Below are positions 44,292-53,747 of a stretch of DNA of 64,000 nt, piece by piece. The stretch comes from Oscillospiraceae bacterium. Its GTDB lineage: Bacteria > Bacillota > Clostridia > Oscillospirales > Acutalibacteraceae. How positions within the stretch are numbered: the first letter of the stretch is position 1; each line of letters begins with the position of its first letter. The notes beneath the pieces are model-generated. The model was not told where the DNA came from. It did not search any database and was given only the letters and a program-made list of their open reading frames with translations. Where the stretch lies: assembly GCA_015065425.1 (NCBI GenBank), contig SVQH01000014.1, positions 1-64,000 of the forward strand, read 5' to 3'. The position numbers and the translations under genes were made by a program.

Positions 44292-45443
44292 TTATTCATC
44301 TTTTTCAAGTATAACTTTTCCTATGCGTCTTACGGATACGCTTACTTTTATATTGAATGTGACATTTTCGGAAATGGTTTCGGTCTGAATGATATTATTT
44401 TTATAAAAACTGTTGTCTTTCAGATTTATTTTTCTTCCGATATCAAAAATATCGCAGTTGTTTTTGTAAAATGTTTCATCGAGTACATCAGTTATAAGTG
44501 CCGCTATCTGTTTTGCTGCCTGAATAGCTGCTTTTTCTGTATCGTCTTTTGAAAGTCCCGAAAGGTCTTCTGTCTGGTATTCGGGAATGTCACATCTGAG
44601 AGAAATGTTTACATTGAAAACGGCTTTGCCGTCTTTTATCTCTATCCCCGTTTTTGTTTTGCTTTCAATGATTTCAAAGGTGCATATTCCCTTTGCTGTA
44701 TTTAACGTGATGTCGCCGTTTTCTGCATCATTGTTCATAATCATTACGGCCAGAGTATCGTCTTTTGTGATAATGTGCACATTTTCATTTTTGGAAAATA
44801 TTGCAGTTCCTTTTATATCAACCTCTTTTTTGTCGGAAAAAGCATTGTCTTTAATTCCTATGATAGGACAGTAAGCACTGTCTGTCTCCCCCATCATGGA
44901 ATTGAGAAAACGGTAAAGGGGAGTGTAAGTGCTTTTTCCGGTATGTCTGTAAGAAGACAGAGATGCTTCAAAAATATTACCTGCAGATACATTTTCACCG
45001 AAGTCAGCGGACACGGTTTCACTTGCACTGCCTTCTGAAACGGCAATAAGAACGTCTGTCCTTGTGGTGTATTCCCGCCTGAAAAAATCAAGTGCTTCAC
45101 TCAGATGTTCACGTGCAGTATCAATGCCTAAAATCAGAACTCTTGCCTGTGAAAACAGCGGTGTCTGTCCTGTTATTTCCGAAATGCTGTTCATTGCCAT
45201 TCCGATGGTTTCGCCCTCAAAAAGATAGCATTTTGTGAGTCTTGCAGAAGATATATTGTTTCCTTCACTGCCCGAAGTGAAGGAATCCAGTCCTTCTATG
45301 GTGACTTTATATTTTCCGTCTTCAAAATCAATGCCGATAGCTTCGATTATCAGCCTTTCGTTAAGTTCTATTATCTCTATCTCGCCGCATGATGTCATAA
45401 ATACGCTTATCATTATCAGAAAAACGGCTGTGGCTTTTTTCAT
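44292..45443 (-). CDS. Spore germination receptor C-subunit (Ger(x)C family lipoprotein)
   Basis: 383 residues. A signal sequence (MKKATAVFLIMISVF) ends in a lipobox-like FMTSC, so the protein is probably lipid-anchored in the spore inner membrane. The sequence ELNERLIIEAIGIDFEDGKY is typical of Ger(x)C proteins. It is the third gene of a gerA-gerB-gerC operon and its start overlaps gerB by 4 bp. It acts with the A and B subunits to sense germinants. Confidence 0.87.
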   Translation of the reverse strand: MKKATAVFLIMISVFMTSCGEIEIIELNERLIIEAIGIDFEDGKYKVTIEGLDSFTSGSEGNNISSARLTKCYLFEGETIGMAMNSISEITGQTPLFSQARVLILGIDTAREHLSEALDFFRREYTTRTDVLIAVSEGSASETVSADFGENVSAGNIFEASLSSYRHTGKSTYTPLYRFLNSMMGETDSAYCPIIGIKDNAFSDKKEVDIKGTAIFSKNENVHIITKDDTLAVMIMNNDAENGDITLNTAKGICTFEIIESKTKTGIEIKDGKAVFNVNISLRCDIPEYQTEDLSGLSKDDTEKAAIQAAKQIAALITDVLDETFYKNNCDIFDIGRKINLKDNSFYKNNIIQTETISENVTFNIKVSVSVRRIGKVILEKDE

Positions 45444-46525
45444 GTTTTTCTCCTCCTGTTTCTTTTATGAATATTAAGAATGGTTACCGATAAGGGTACT
45501 GCCGCAATCAGAACAATAAACATTATATCGACAAATTTCGATGAAACAGTTTCTGAAAACACCGTTACCGTATCTGAGGTTATGATATATACAATAAAGA
45601 CTCCCAGCGTGCAGATTATTGCCGACGGGATTTTTTTTATTTTCCCGAAGCTTTGTCTGAGGCTCAGTAAACACAGATATAAAAGGAATGCCACCTGTAT
45701 GAAACTGCACAGTACCCAGAGTCCGGTCAGAATATCGTCAAGTCTTTCAAAAATTCCGAATTTTGCTATGACCGTAAGTGTGTATAAAGGGAATATCTGA
45801 TCGTCTCCGTATTCCCCTGTGACTCCCGAAAGACAGAGAAGGATTACGCTGCAGACAGCGGCAAAAACGCTTATCCATGAAAATATCATTTTTTTGACAT
45901 TACCGTTTATTACAGGTGTGCTTACGTGAAGTGTCATAATCTCTGCGGCACGGACAGATACATAAAATGCAAAGCCTGTTACGGGAGACAACCCTTCAGT
46001 AAAAAGAGGCTTCAGATTTGAATATTCAAATTCTCCCGTAACGGTAAGAAGAATAAAAATCACGCTTGTTCCGAGTATTGTTATGAGTATGACGGATGCT
46101 CTTCCGATGGCTTCAATGCCTTTTAGAGAAGCATATAAGGCGGCAACCAGAAGAATTACTATCATAAGGGTCAGCTCGGAATTAGGGAACATTACCGTAC
46201 TTATAAAAAGTTCAAATCTTGCCGTACCTATTCCTGCAAACCATATAAATGCGAGAATATAAAACACGGCAAGTATTTTTGAAAGATTAGGGGATATATT
46301 TTTTGCGGTTTCTAAAATGCTTTGTGCTTCATTTTTTTTTAATGTAAAAATTACTATTCCCGCATAAAGAAACTCAAAAAGCATTACAGGTATTGCGGTA
46401 ATTATTCTGTCTCCGGCCGGAAGATATGATGCAGAAGGGAGCATGAAGGTAAAAAGTGATATTATACGGCTTAAAAACAGTACACAAAACATCTGTCCCG
46501 TACTTATTTTCCCGATTTTTTCCAT
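45440..46525 (-). CDS. Spore germination receptor B-subunit (GerAB/amino-acid permease-like)
   Basis: 361 residues with about ten transmembrane helices, starting MEKIGKISTGQMFCVLFLSRI. The GerAB family belongs to the APC transporter fold and binds the germinant. Stop and start codons overlap those of the A and C subunit genes, so all three are translated in concert. Confidence 0.9.
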   Translation of the reverse strand: MEKIGKISTGQMFCVLFLSRIISLFTFMLPSASYLPAGDRIITAIPVMLFEFLYAGIVIFTLKKNEAQSILETAKNISPNLSKILAVFYILAFIWFAGIGTARFELFISTVMFPNSELTLMIVILLVAALYASLKGIEAIGRASVILITILGTSVIFILLTVTGEFEYSNLKPLFTEGLSPVTGFAFYVSVRAAEIMTLHVSTPVINGNVKKMIFSWISVFAAVCSVILLCLSGVTGEYGDDQIFPLYTLTVIAKFGIFERLDDILTGLWVLCSFIQVAFLLYLCLLSLRQSFGKIKKIPSAIICTLGVFIVYIITSDTVTVFSETVSSKFVDIMFIVLIAAVPLSVTILNIHKRNRRRKT

Positions 46526-47982
46526 CAGAATTTCATCTCCCCCACAAGATTTTTTCTGTCTCTTACCTTTGACCAGCTACGCCTTATGAGAGCATCTGTC
46601 TGTGCTCTTAGTACAAAGGGGGACATCGGAGCGGAGAACGGAATTCCGTAAGGGGACACTGAACATATATCTATAAGCATTATTCCCATCCCGAGCATTA
46701 TTCCGTAAAGTCCCGTGAAGCCTCCGATTATTATAAAACCGAAACGCAGTATTGCAACGGGTTCATGAAGCTTTACTATTACCGATGAGGATATCGCCGT
46801 CAGAGCAACGACAATGAGCATGGGTGCAGCTATAAGTCCTGCCGTTACAGCCGCATCACCTATAACGAGAGCTCCGACTATACTTACCGCATGACCTACC
46901 GAACGGGGCATACGAAGCCCTGCTTCTCGGACTATCTCATAAATGAAGTGTATTATCAGTGCTTCAATCATAATCGGAAATGGTGTTTTACCTGTTGCCG
47001 CAGAGATGCCGTACATTATGTCAGCCGGCATTATTTCGGGATGAAAAAGGCATATAGCAACAAATGCCCCCGGCAGTATAGCCGCAATAATGAAACATAC
47101 TATACGCAGTATTCTCATAAAAAGAGCATAATATGTGCTTGAAAGATAATCATCCACCGCATGAAAATAGTCAATGAAAAGCCAGGGTACGATAAGTGCA
47201 AAGGGTGTGCCGTCACAGATTATTCCTATTCTCCCTTCAAGAAGCTTTGCTGAAAATGTGTCGGGTCTTTCCGTTATTCCCGTGTCGGTAAAAAACGAAG
47301 GTCTGCGGTTATCAAGAAACGGTCTTATATACCCCGAGCCCAGAACTGCATCAAGACAGGTTTTGTCCAATCTTTTTTTTACGGAACTGAGAAGCTCCTG
47401 TGAAACCCTGTCTTTCATATAGCATATAAGTACGGGGGTATTACTTGTTTTTCCGAGAGTTATTTGCTTTATTATCAGTTCAGGTGTTCTCAGCCTTCTT
47501 CTCAGAAGTGTTGCATTATCCTTGAAATTATCCGTAAATCCTTCCTGAGAGCCTCTTTCATTCTGCTCCGACTTAGGTTCTGTAACAGCTCTTTTGGAGA
47601 AGCCCTGAAAAGGAAAGGCAAGTGCTTCTTTTTCGCCGTCTGCGATAATAAGAAGATTTCCGAGTATGATATTCCGTGCACCGTCTGCGATATCGGTAAC
47701 ACTTATCATGTTTACCCCTTTGAAAAGCCGTGTTTTTATTTCCTCGTTTATGCCGTTTTCATTAACTTTGCCATCATGGTCTGTTAATGGTTTGATGACA
47801 CTTTCGGTTATTTTTATCTCATCGCACATACCGTCAAGCATAAAAACAGCTATTCGTATTTCTCCGTAAAGTATTTCTCTTGATATTACATCGAAGCTTC
47901 CTCCGAAATAATTTCTGATTTCATCGGCATCACGGGTGACATTCCCTGTAAAAGGGATTTTTTTATTCAGATGATTGTCCAT
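46525..47982 (-). CDS. Spore germination receptor A-subunit (GerAA family)
   Basis: 485 residues. An N-terminal soluble domain (~1-280, with LLRRRLRTPELIIKQITLGK and GRIGIICDGTPFALIVPWLF) is followed by about five transmembrane helices (GAFVAICLFHPEIMP, EAGLRMPRSVGHAVSIVGAL). I chose the ATG at 47980-47982 because the SD (GAAAGG) is 9 nt from it and too close to the ATG at 47989-47991. First gene of the ger operon. Confidence 0.9.
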   Translation of the reverse strand: MDNHLNKKIPFTGNVTRDADEIRNYFGGSFDVISREILYGEIRIAVFMLDGMCDEIKITESVIKPLTDHDGKVNENGINEEIKTRLFKGVNMISVTDIADGARNIILGNLLIIADGEKEALAFPFQGFSKRAVTEPKSEQNERGSQEGFTDNFKDNATLLRRRLRTPELIIKQITLGKTSNTPVLICYMKDRVSQELLSSVKKRLDKTCLDAVLGSGYIRPFLDNRRPSFFTDTGITERPDTFSAKLLEGRIGIICDGTPFALIVPWLFIDYFHAVDDYLSSTYYALFMRILRIVCFIIAAILPGAFVAICLFHPEIMPADIMYGISAATGKTPFPIMIEALIIHFIYEIVREAGLRMPRSVGHAVSIVGALVIGDAAVTAGLIAAPMLIVVALTAISSSVIVKLHEPVAILRFGFIIIGGFTGLYGIMLGMGIMLIDICSVSPYGIPFSAPMSPFVLRAQTDALIRRSWSKVRDRKNLVGEMKF

Positions 47983-48004
47983 AATGCACATCCTTTCTGT
48001 TAAT

Positions 48005-48035
48005 AGGTATTACCGAAAAAATTCAGGTTATACTT
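48005..48035. promoter_or_regulatory. Possible overlapping divergent sporulation-sigma promoters
   Basis: Leftward: GTATA (48029-48033), 14 bp, GGTAATACCT (48005-48014). Rightward: GTATT (48007-48011), 14 bp, GGTTATACTT (48026-48035). Both resemble sigma-F/G-type promoters as I recall the consensus, and the near-palindromic site would drive gerA and DUF421 in the forespore. Spacing and assignment are not certain. Confidence 0.35.
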
Positions 48036-48054
48036 ATTTTGAAAGGGTGATGTT

Positions 48055-48726
48055 ATGCTTATATCATTTGTGAGAACGGGAATTCTGCTTGTTGTCATAG
48101 TTTTTGCCGTGCGTATAATGGGTAAACGGCAGATAGGTCAGCTGCAGCCTGCAGAACTTGTTGTTACTATTTTGTTATCGGAAATGGCGGCAACTCCCAT
48201 GCAGGATAATGACATTCCGATGCTCAATACTCTTGTTGCGATATTTACTCTTATCGGACTTGAAATAACGGTTTCTTTTATCAGTATGAAAAGTGTAAGA
48301 ATAAGAAATCTGCTTCAGGGTAATTCTCTTATTCTCATTAGAAACGGTGTGCTTGACCAGAAGCAGCTTCGACGGCTGCGTTTTACTCTTGATGACCTTC
48401 TTGAAGCACTGAGAAATAAAGATGTTTTTGATATTTCAGATGTCAAATATGCCATTGCCGAAACAGACGGTACACTGAGTGTTATGCTTAACGATAATAA
48501 ACGGACAATATCTCCCGAAGATATGGGAATTTCACCTCCCGATAAAGGACTTTCATGTGTAGTTGTAATGGACGGTGTGATAATCCGCTCGGATTTCAAG
48601 GATTGCGGCATGGATGACAAAAAGCTTTCTGCCATAATCAAAAAAACCGGTATACCTCTTAAGGATATATTTCTGCTCACCGTAAACAAAAACGGTGATA
48701 CAAATGTTATAAGAAAGGAGAAATAA
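48055..48726 (+). CDS. DUF421 (YetF-like) membrane protein
   Basis: 223 residues: about three N-terminal transmembrane helices, with VRIMGKRQIGQLQPAELVVTILLSEMAATPMQD as the family signature, then a soluble domain (LDDLLEALRNKDVFDISDVKYAIAETDG). DUF421 proteins occur in spore-formers and several are forespore-expressed in Bacillus. Role unknown, possibly a spore membrane function. It is divergent from the ger operon and followed after 2 bp by a DUF4363 gene. Confidence 0.85.
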   Translation: MLISFVRTGILLVVIVFAVRIMGKRQIGQLQPAELVVTILLSEMAATPMQDNDIPMLNTLVAIFTLIGLEITVSFISMKSVRIRNLLQGNSLILIRNGVLDQKQLRRLRFTLDDLLEALRNKDVFDISDVKYAIAETDGTLSVMLNDNKRTISPEDMGISPPDKGLSCVVVMDGVIIRSDFKDCGMDDKKLSAIIKKTGIPLKDIFLLTVNKNGDTNVIRKEK

Positions 48727-48728
48727 CA

Positions 48729-49106
48729 GTGAGTAAAAGACTTGTTATAGGAGGAATACTGATGGCAGCTGCTCTTTTGCTGAGTATTTCTTCTTATGTG
48801 CTTATAGGGAATTCGTCAGAAAAACTTATAGAAAGTGCCGTGAATATCATTGAAACAGAAGAAAAAGGCGGTGACAGCACACAGGAATTTGATAATCTTA
48901 TGAAGCTGTGGAGCAGATATAACAGGTATTACGGAATTGCCCTTAAGCATACGGATGCGGACATTCTTGACAGGTATTTTATTGTGCTGGAAAGCACGTA
49001 TGAAAGCGGAAATAAAGAGAGCTTCACTTTACTTCTCAAAGAGACGGTTGCTTTTTTACAGGTGACTTCAGAGGGGGAAAAACTGTGTGCCGAAAACATT
49101 TTTTAA
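48729..49106 (+). CDS. DUF4363 protein, partner of DUF421
   Basis: 125 residues starting at GTG (48729) after GAAAGGAG. One N-terminal transmembrane helix, then a helical domain (FDNLMKLWSRYNRYYGIALKHTD). DUF4363 commonly sits directly behind DUF421 in Clostridia, implying a shared complex. Function unknown. Confidence 0.75.
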   Translation: MSKRLVIGGILMAAALLLSISSYVLIGNSSEKLIESAVNIIETEEKGGDSTQEFDNLMKLWSRYNRYYGIALKHTDADILDRYFIVLESTYESGNKESFTLLLKETVAFLQVTSEGEKLCAENIF

Positions 49107-49216
49107 TTATTTTGCATTTTTAGTCTTTACTTTTTTATATATATTATATATAATAAACTGAAATGTGTTGTTTTGTCATACGCAAAAAGCCCTGTTCGGA
49201 AGGAGAACCGTGAACT

Positions 49217-50635
49217 ATGGAAAATATACCTGCTGTTTCGCCGGAAGAAATCAGAAAACAGCGAGAATATACGGAGAAGATAAAGGTTATACTTTCCGTA
49301 AAATATCCCGATTCTGCTCCGAAGGCTTATGTACATACCTACGGATGTCAGGGAAACGTTTCGGACTCCGAAAGAATAAAGGGACAGCTTTTTGAGATGG
49401 GCTACCGTTTTACGGAAAACAGGGAAGAGGCAGACCTGGTTCTTTTCAATACCTGTGCCGTAAGAGAACACGCTCAGGACAGAGTATTCGGAAATGTGGG
49501 TGCTCTTAAACCCATAAAGAATACGAAAAAGGATATGATTATCGCTCTGTGCGGCTGTATGATGCAGCAAAAGCATGTGTGGGAAAGAATAAAACGCAGT
49601 TATCCCTATGTAAATCTTGTTTTCGGCACTTTTGCCATACACCGTGTCCCTGAGTTGCTTTATAAAGTTCTCAGAAGCGGGAAGCGTGTTTTTGAAACCG
49701 AAGAAACAAAAGGTGAAATTGTCGAAGGACTTCCCGTTTACAGAGACAGAGATTTCAAAATGTGGCTTCCTATAATGTACGGCTGCAATAATTTCTGTTC
49801 TTACTGTGTCGTTCCTTATGTAAGAGGACGGGAGAGAAGCCGTCAGCCCGATGAAGTGCTCAAAGAGGCAAGGGAGCTGATTTCTCTCGGTGCAAAGGAA
49901 ATTACCCTTCTCGGACAGAATGTCAATTCTTACGGAAAAAACTCTTCACACGGAATGAATTTTCCGAAGCTTCTGAAGGCTGTGAATGACCTTCCCGGCG
50001 ATTTTAAGATAAGATTTATGACATCCCACCCGAAGGATTGTACCAAAGAGCTTCTTGATACCATGGCTTCATGTGAAAAGGTTTCACGGCATCTGCACCT
50101 TCCGTTTCAGTCGGGAAATGACAGAGTTCTTCGGGAAATGAACAGAGGTTATACCCGTCAGCAATACATTGAACTTATAAATTATGCAAAAAGCGTAATG
50201 CCCGATATTTCTGTCACAAGTGACATAATAGTAGGTTTTCCCGGGGAAACTTATGAAGAATTTCTTGATACGCTGTCTCTTATAGAAGAAGTGAAGTTTA
50301 CCTCTCTTTTTACTTTCATTTTTTCTCCGAGAGAGGGGACTAAGGCAAAGAATATGCCTGATCCCGTTTCATATCAGCAAAAATCAGAATGGTTTTCTGA
50401 ACTTCTTAAGTTACAGGAAAGTATTGCCGCGGAGCGATGCCGCAGTATGGTCGGAAATACTTACGAAGTACTCGTGGAAGGATTCACAAAAGAAGACGAC
50501 GGAAGACTTACGGGCAGAACGGACGGTAACATCAACATCGATTTTGAAGGTGATCCCTCGCTTATCGGCACCTTCGCAAAAGTAAAGGTTACAAAGGCTC
50601 TCAACTGGATACTTTCAGGTGAGCTTTCGCAATAA
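49217..50635 (+). CDS. miaB: tRNA-2-methylthio-N6-dimethylallyladenosine synthase
   Basis: 472-residue radical SAM enzyme that adds a methylthio group to i6A37 of tRNA. The N-terminal UPF0004 domain (YVHTYGCQGNVSDSERIKGQ) carries an auxiliary cluster. The radical SAM CxxxCxxC is in GCNNFCSYC. A C-terminal TRAM domain binds RNA. miaA, which makes the i6A substrate, is downstream at 55851. Confidence 0.95.
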   Translation: MENIPAVSPEEIRKQREYTEKIKVILSVKYPDSAPKAYVHTYGCQGNVSDSERIKGQLFEMGYRFTENREEADLVLFNTCAVREHAQDRVFGNVGALKPIKNTKKDMIIALCGCMMQQKHVWERIKRSYPYVNLVFGTFAIHRVPELLYKVLRSGKRVFETEETKGEIVEGLPVYRDRDFKMWLPIMYGCNNFCSYCVVPYVRGRERSRQPDEVLKEARELISLGAKEITLLGQNVNSYGKNSSHGMNFPKLLKAVNDLPGDFKIRFMTSHPKDCTKELLDTMASCEKVSRHLHLPFQSGNDRVLREMNRGYTRQQYIELINYAKSVMPDISVTSDIIVGFPGETYEEFLDTLSLIEEVKFTSLFTFIFSPREGTKAKNMPDPVSYQQKSEWFSELLKLQESIAAERCRSMVGNTYEVLVEGFTKEDDGRLTGRTDGNINIDFEGDPSLIGTFAKVKVTKALNWILSGELSQ

Positions 50636-50665
50636 ATATATTAATTCTGAACGGAGAAAAAACAA

Positions 50666-51079
50666 ATGGATGTAATCAAAGCAACAAGAGAACTGGGAAA
50701 AGCAATTCAGGCAGACGAAAGATATCTTGCATTCAAAGAAGCACAGAAGGCAAACGAAGATGATATTGAACTCAACGGTCTTATCGGAAAACTCAATCTT
50801 ATTCAGCTTTCATATCAGAACGAATCTGCAAAGGATGAACCCGACCAGAAAAAACTTGAAGGTATGGATGCCGAATTCAGAGAGATTTACGGTCAGATAA
50901 TGCTTAACGAAAACATGAAAAAATATGAAGAGACCAAAGGTGCGGTTGATGAAATGATGAATTACCTCATTCAGATACTTACTCTTTGTGTAAATGGTGA
51001 CGATCCCGAAACATGTGAACCCGCAAGTCCGGAAGAATCCTGCGGAGGCAACTGTGCTTCCTGCGGCGGTTGCGGCTGA
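50666..51079 (+). CDS. YlbF/YmcA-family (RicA-like) protein with Cys-rich tail
   Basis: 137 residues. The helical YlbF/YmcA domain (about 1-110) is followed by a tail CGGNCASCGGCG with five cysteines. The position between miaB and mutS matches B. subtilis ymcA (ricA), whose product works in an RNA-maturation complex with Fe-S clusters (RicA-RicF-RicT). I infer a RicA-type role; the Cys tail could bind an Fe-S cluster. The start has GGAG 10 nt upstream. Confidence 0.78.
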   Translation: MDVIKATRELGKAIQADERYLAFKEAQKANEDDIELNGLIGKLNLIQLSYQNESAKDEPDQKKLEGMDAEFREIYGQIMLNENMKKYEETKGAVDEMMNYLIQILTLCVNGDDPETCEPASPEESCGGNCASCGGCG

Positions 51080-51114
51080 TAATTAAAGATATTCAGGACA
51101 AGGAAGTTTAAGTG

Positions 51115-53724
51115 ATGGCAGAATTCACACCGATGATGCAGCAATATTTCAAAATAAAGGAGTCTTACAGGGATGCTATCCTGTTTTACCGTCTCGGTGA
51201 CTTCTATGAAATGTTTTTTGACGATGCAAAAACGGCTTCAAGAGAACTTGAACTGGTTCTCACGGGAAGGGAGTGCGGTCAGGAGGAAAGAGCCCCCATG
51301 TGCGGTGTGCCTTTCCATGCAGCCGAGAATTACATTGCACGTCTTGTTGCAAAAGGATATAAAGTTGCAGTGTGCGAGCAGACAGAGGACCCTGCACTTG
51401 CAAAAGGTATAGTGACAAGAGATGTTATAAGAGTTGTGACTCCGGGTACGGTTACGGAAAGCATAATGCTTGACGAAGCAAAGAATAATTATCTTGCCTG
51501 TGTATATCTTAAAGAGGGCAATGCGGGACTTTGTTTTGCGGATGTTTCAACAGGCGAGGTTTTTGTCAGCGAAGTTTCAGGAGCATTTTACCGTGACGGC
51601 ATAATCAATGAACTTGCACGTTTTGCCCCTACAGAACTTATAACAAACGGCGAAACTTCTTCAGATAAATCAGTCAGAGCTTTTATAAGCAGAAAAACAG
51701 AAATGCTTGTAAATGTTCTTTCAGATGAAAAGTTTTCTTTTTCCGAGAATGCTGAAATAATTAAAAAGCATTTCGGAAAAGATGTAAATGAAATGTTACT
51801 CGGTGATATGCCTTATGCTGTAAGTGCTCTCGGAAGCACACTGTCGTATCTTTATTCGACAGCCAAGAATTCTCTTGCCAACATCACTTCCGTTGAAATA
51901 TACAACAATGAAAAATATCTCTCTCTTTCCGCTGTTTCAAGAAGAAATCTTGAACTTACAGAAAGTGAAAGAAGACGGGAGAAAAAAGGCTCACTTTTGT
52001 GGGTTCTTGATAAAACAAAGACGGCTCCGGGTAAAAGAATGCTCAGAAACTGGGTTGAACAGCCTCTTGTTAATTTGACCGGGATAAACAACCGTCTCAA
52101 CGCAGTAAGTGAGCTTTTTGATGATACTCAGAAGAGAAGCGAACTTATGGATGTTCTTACGGGCATAAACGACCTTGAAAGAATAACAACAAGAGTTGTG
52201 TACGGTTCGGCAAATGCAAAAGAGCTGAGAAGTTTGTGTCAGACAGCAAATGCACTCCCCGTAATTAAAGAGCTGCTTTCAGATGTAAAGTGCAATATGC
52301 TGAGAGATATCTGCCGTGATATTGATACTCTTGATGACCTCAGAGAACTTATCGACAGGGGTATAACGGAAGATCCGCCTTTTTCCGTAAGAGAAGGAAA
52401 TATGATAAAGGACGGATATTTCCCCGAACTTGACGAGCTTCGTGATATAGTAAACGGCGGAAAGGATTATCTTACAAAGCTTGCCGCCGATGAGCAGGAA
52501 AAAACAGGAATAAAGAAGCTGAAAATAGGCTATAACCGTGTGTTCGGTTATTATATAGAGGTGCTTAATTCCTTCAAGGAATATGTGCCTGAACACTATA
52601 TAAGAAAACAGACTCTTTCAAACTGTGAACGATATATAACTCCCGAGCTGAAAGAACTTGAATCTAAGGTATTAGGTGCTCAGGAACGTATAACAAAGCT
52701 TGAATATGAACTTTTCTGTGAAATAAGAAATACTGTTGCACAAGCACAGTTCAGACTTAAAACGACAGCTTGTGCCGTTGCAAAACTTGATGCTTTGTGT
52801 TCACTGGCTCATGTTGCCGTAAACAACGGTTATGTCCGCCCCGAAATCAATCTGTCGGATGTAATAGATATAAAAGACGGAAGACATCCCGTGGTGGAAA
52901 AATTTCTTGACGGAGCTCCCTTTGTACCCAATGATACATATCTTGATAATGATGAGAATATCGCTTCTGTTATCACGGGTCCCAATATGGCAGGTAAATC
53001 CACATATATGCGTCAGACTGCAATAATAGTGCTTATGGCTCAGATGGGTTCTTTTGTTCCTGCTAAAAAAGCAACAATAGGTATCGTTGACAGTATTTTT
53101 ACCCGTGTGGGTGCATCGGATGACCTTATAGGCGGACAGTCAACTTTTATGACTGAAATGAGTGAGGTCTCCTCAATACTTTCAAATGCCACTTCAAAAA
53201 GTCTTATAATTCTTGATGAAATCGGACGGGGTACTTCCACTTATGACGGAATGAGCATCGCCCGTGCTGTTCTTGAGTATGTCAGTGATAAAAAGAAAAT
53301 CGGAGCAAAAACACTTTTTGCAACGCACTATCATGAACTGACAGAGCTTGAACAGACTCTTCACGGTGTAAAAAATTACAATACCTCTGTAAAAAAGAGG
53401 GGTGACGATATTACCTTTTTACGCCGTATCGTAAGAGGTCCTGCAGACGGCAGTTACGGTATAGAGGTTGCAAAACTGTCGGGTGTCCCCGCAAGTGTTG
53501 TTTCAAGGGCGAAGGTAATTTTAAGAGAACTCGAGGAAAACGGAAATGTTGCCGCTCCCGTGGTAAAAGTCCGTGATATTCATAATGAGGACAACCTTCA
53601 GATGGGGATGTTCTCCGGTGTAAACAGCGAAATACTCGATGAAATAAAAGATATGGATGTAAATACCCTTACCCCCATAGAAGCACTTCAGAAGCTCTAT
53701 GATATCAAAAAACGATTGGTCTGA
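51115..53724 (+). CDS. mutS: DNA mismatch repair protein MutS
   Basis: 869 residues. It recognises mismatches and recruits MutL. The N-terminal mismatch-binding domain has the Phe-x-Glu motif in GDFYEMFFDDA. The ATPase has Walker A GPNMAGKSTYM and LIILDEIGRGTSTYDG, with FATHYHELTEL downstream. I chose the ATG at 51115; GTG at 51112 is closer to the SD (AAGGAAG). mutL follows after 23 bp. Confidence 0.97.
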   Translation: MAEFTPMMQQYFKIKESYRDAILFYRLGDFYEMFFDDAKTASRELELVLTGRECGQEERAPMCGVPFHAAENYIARLVAKGYKVAVCEQTEDPALAKGIVTRDVIRVVTPGTVTESIMLDEAKNNYLACVYLKEGNAGLCFADVSTGEVFVSEVSGAFYRDGIINELARFAPTELITNGETSSDKSVRAFISRKTEMLVNVLSDEKFSFSENAEIIKKHFGKDVNEMLLGDMPYAVSALGSTLSYLYSTAKNSLANITSVEIYNNEKYLSLSAVSRRNLELTESERRREKKGSLLWVLDKTKTAPGKRMLRNWVEQPLVNLTGINNRLNAVSELFDDTQKRSELMDVLTGINDLERITTRVVYGSANAKELRSLCQTANALPVIKELLSDVKCNMLRDICRDIDTLDDLRELIDRGITEDPPFSVREGNMIKDGYFPELDELRDIVNGGKDYLTKLAADEQEKTGIKKLKIGYNRVFGYYIEVLNSFKEYVPEHYIRKQTLSNCERYITPELKELESKVLGAQERITKLEYELFCEIRNTVAQAQFRLKTTACAVAKLDALCSLAHVAVNNGYVRPEINLSDVIDIKDGRHPVVEKFLDGAPFVPNDTYLDNDENIASVITGPNMAGKSTYMRQTAIIVLMAQMGSFVPAKKATIGIVDSIFTRVGASDDLIGGQSTFMTEMSEVSSILSNATSKSLIILDEIGRGTSTYDGMSIARAVLEYVSDKKKIGAKTLFATHYHELTELEQTLHGVKNYNTSVKKRGDDITFLRRIVRGPADGSYGIEVAKLSGVPASVVSRAKVILRELEENGNVAAPVVKVRDIHNEDNLQMGMFSGVNSEILDEIKDMDVNTLTPIEALQKLYDIKKRLV

Positions 53725-53747
53725 AAAAACAGGAAAGGCGGCGGAAA

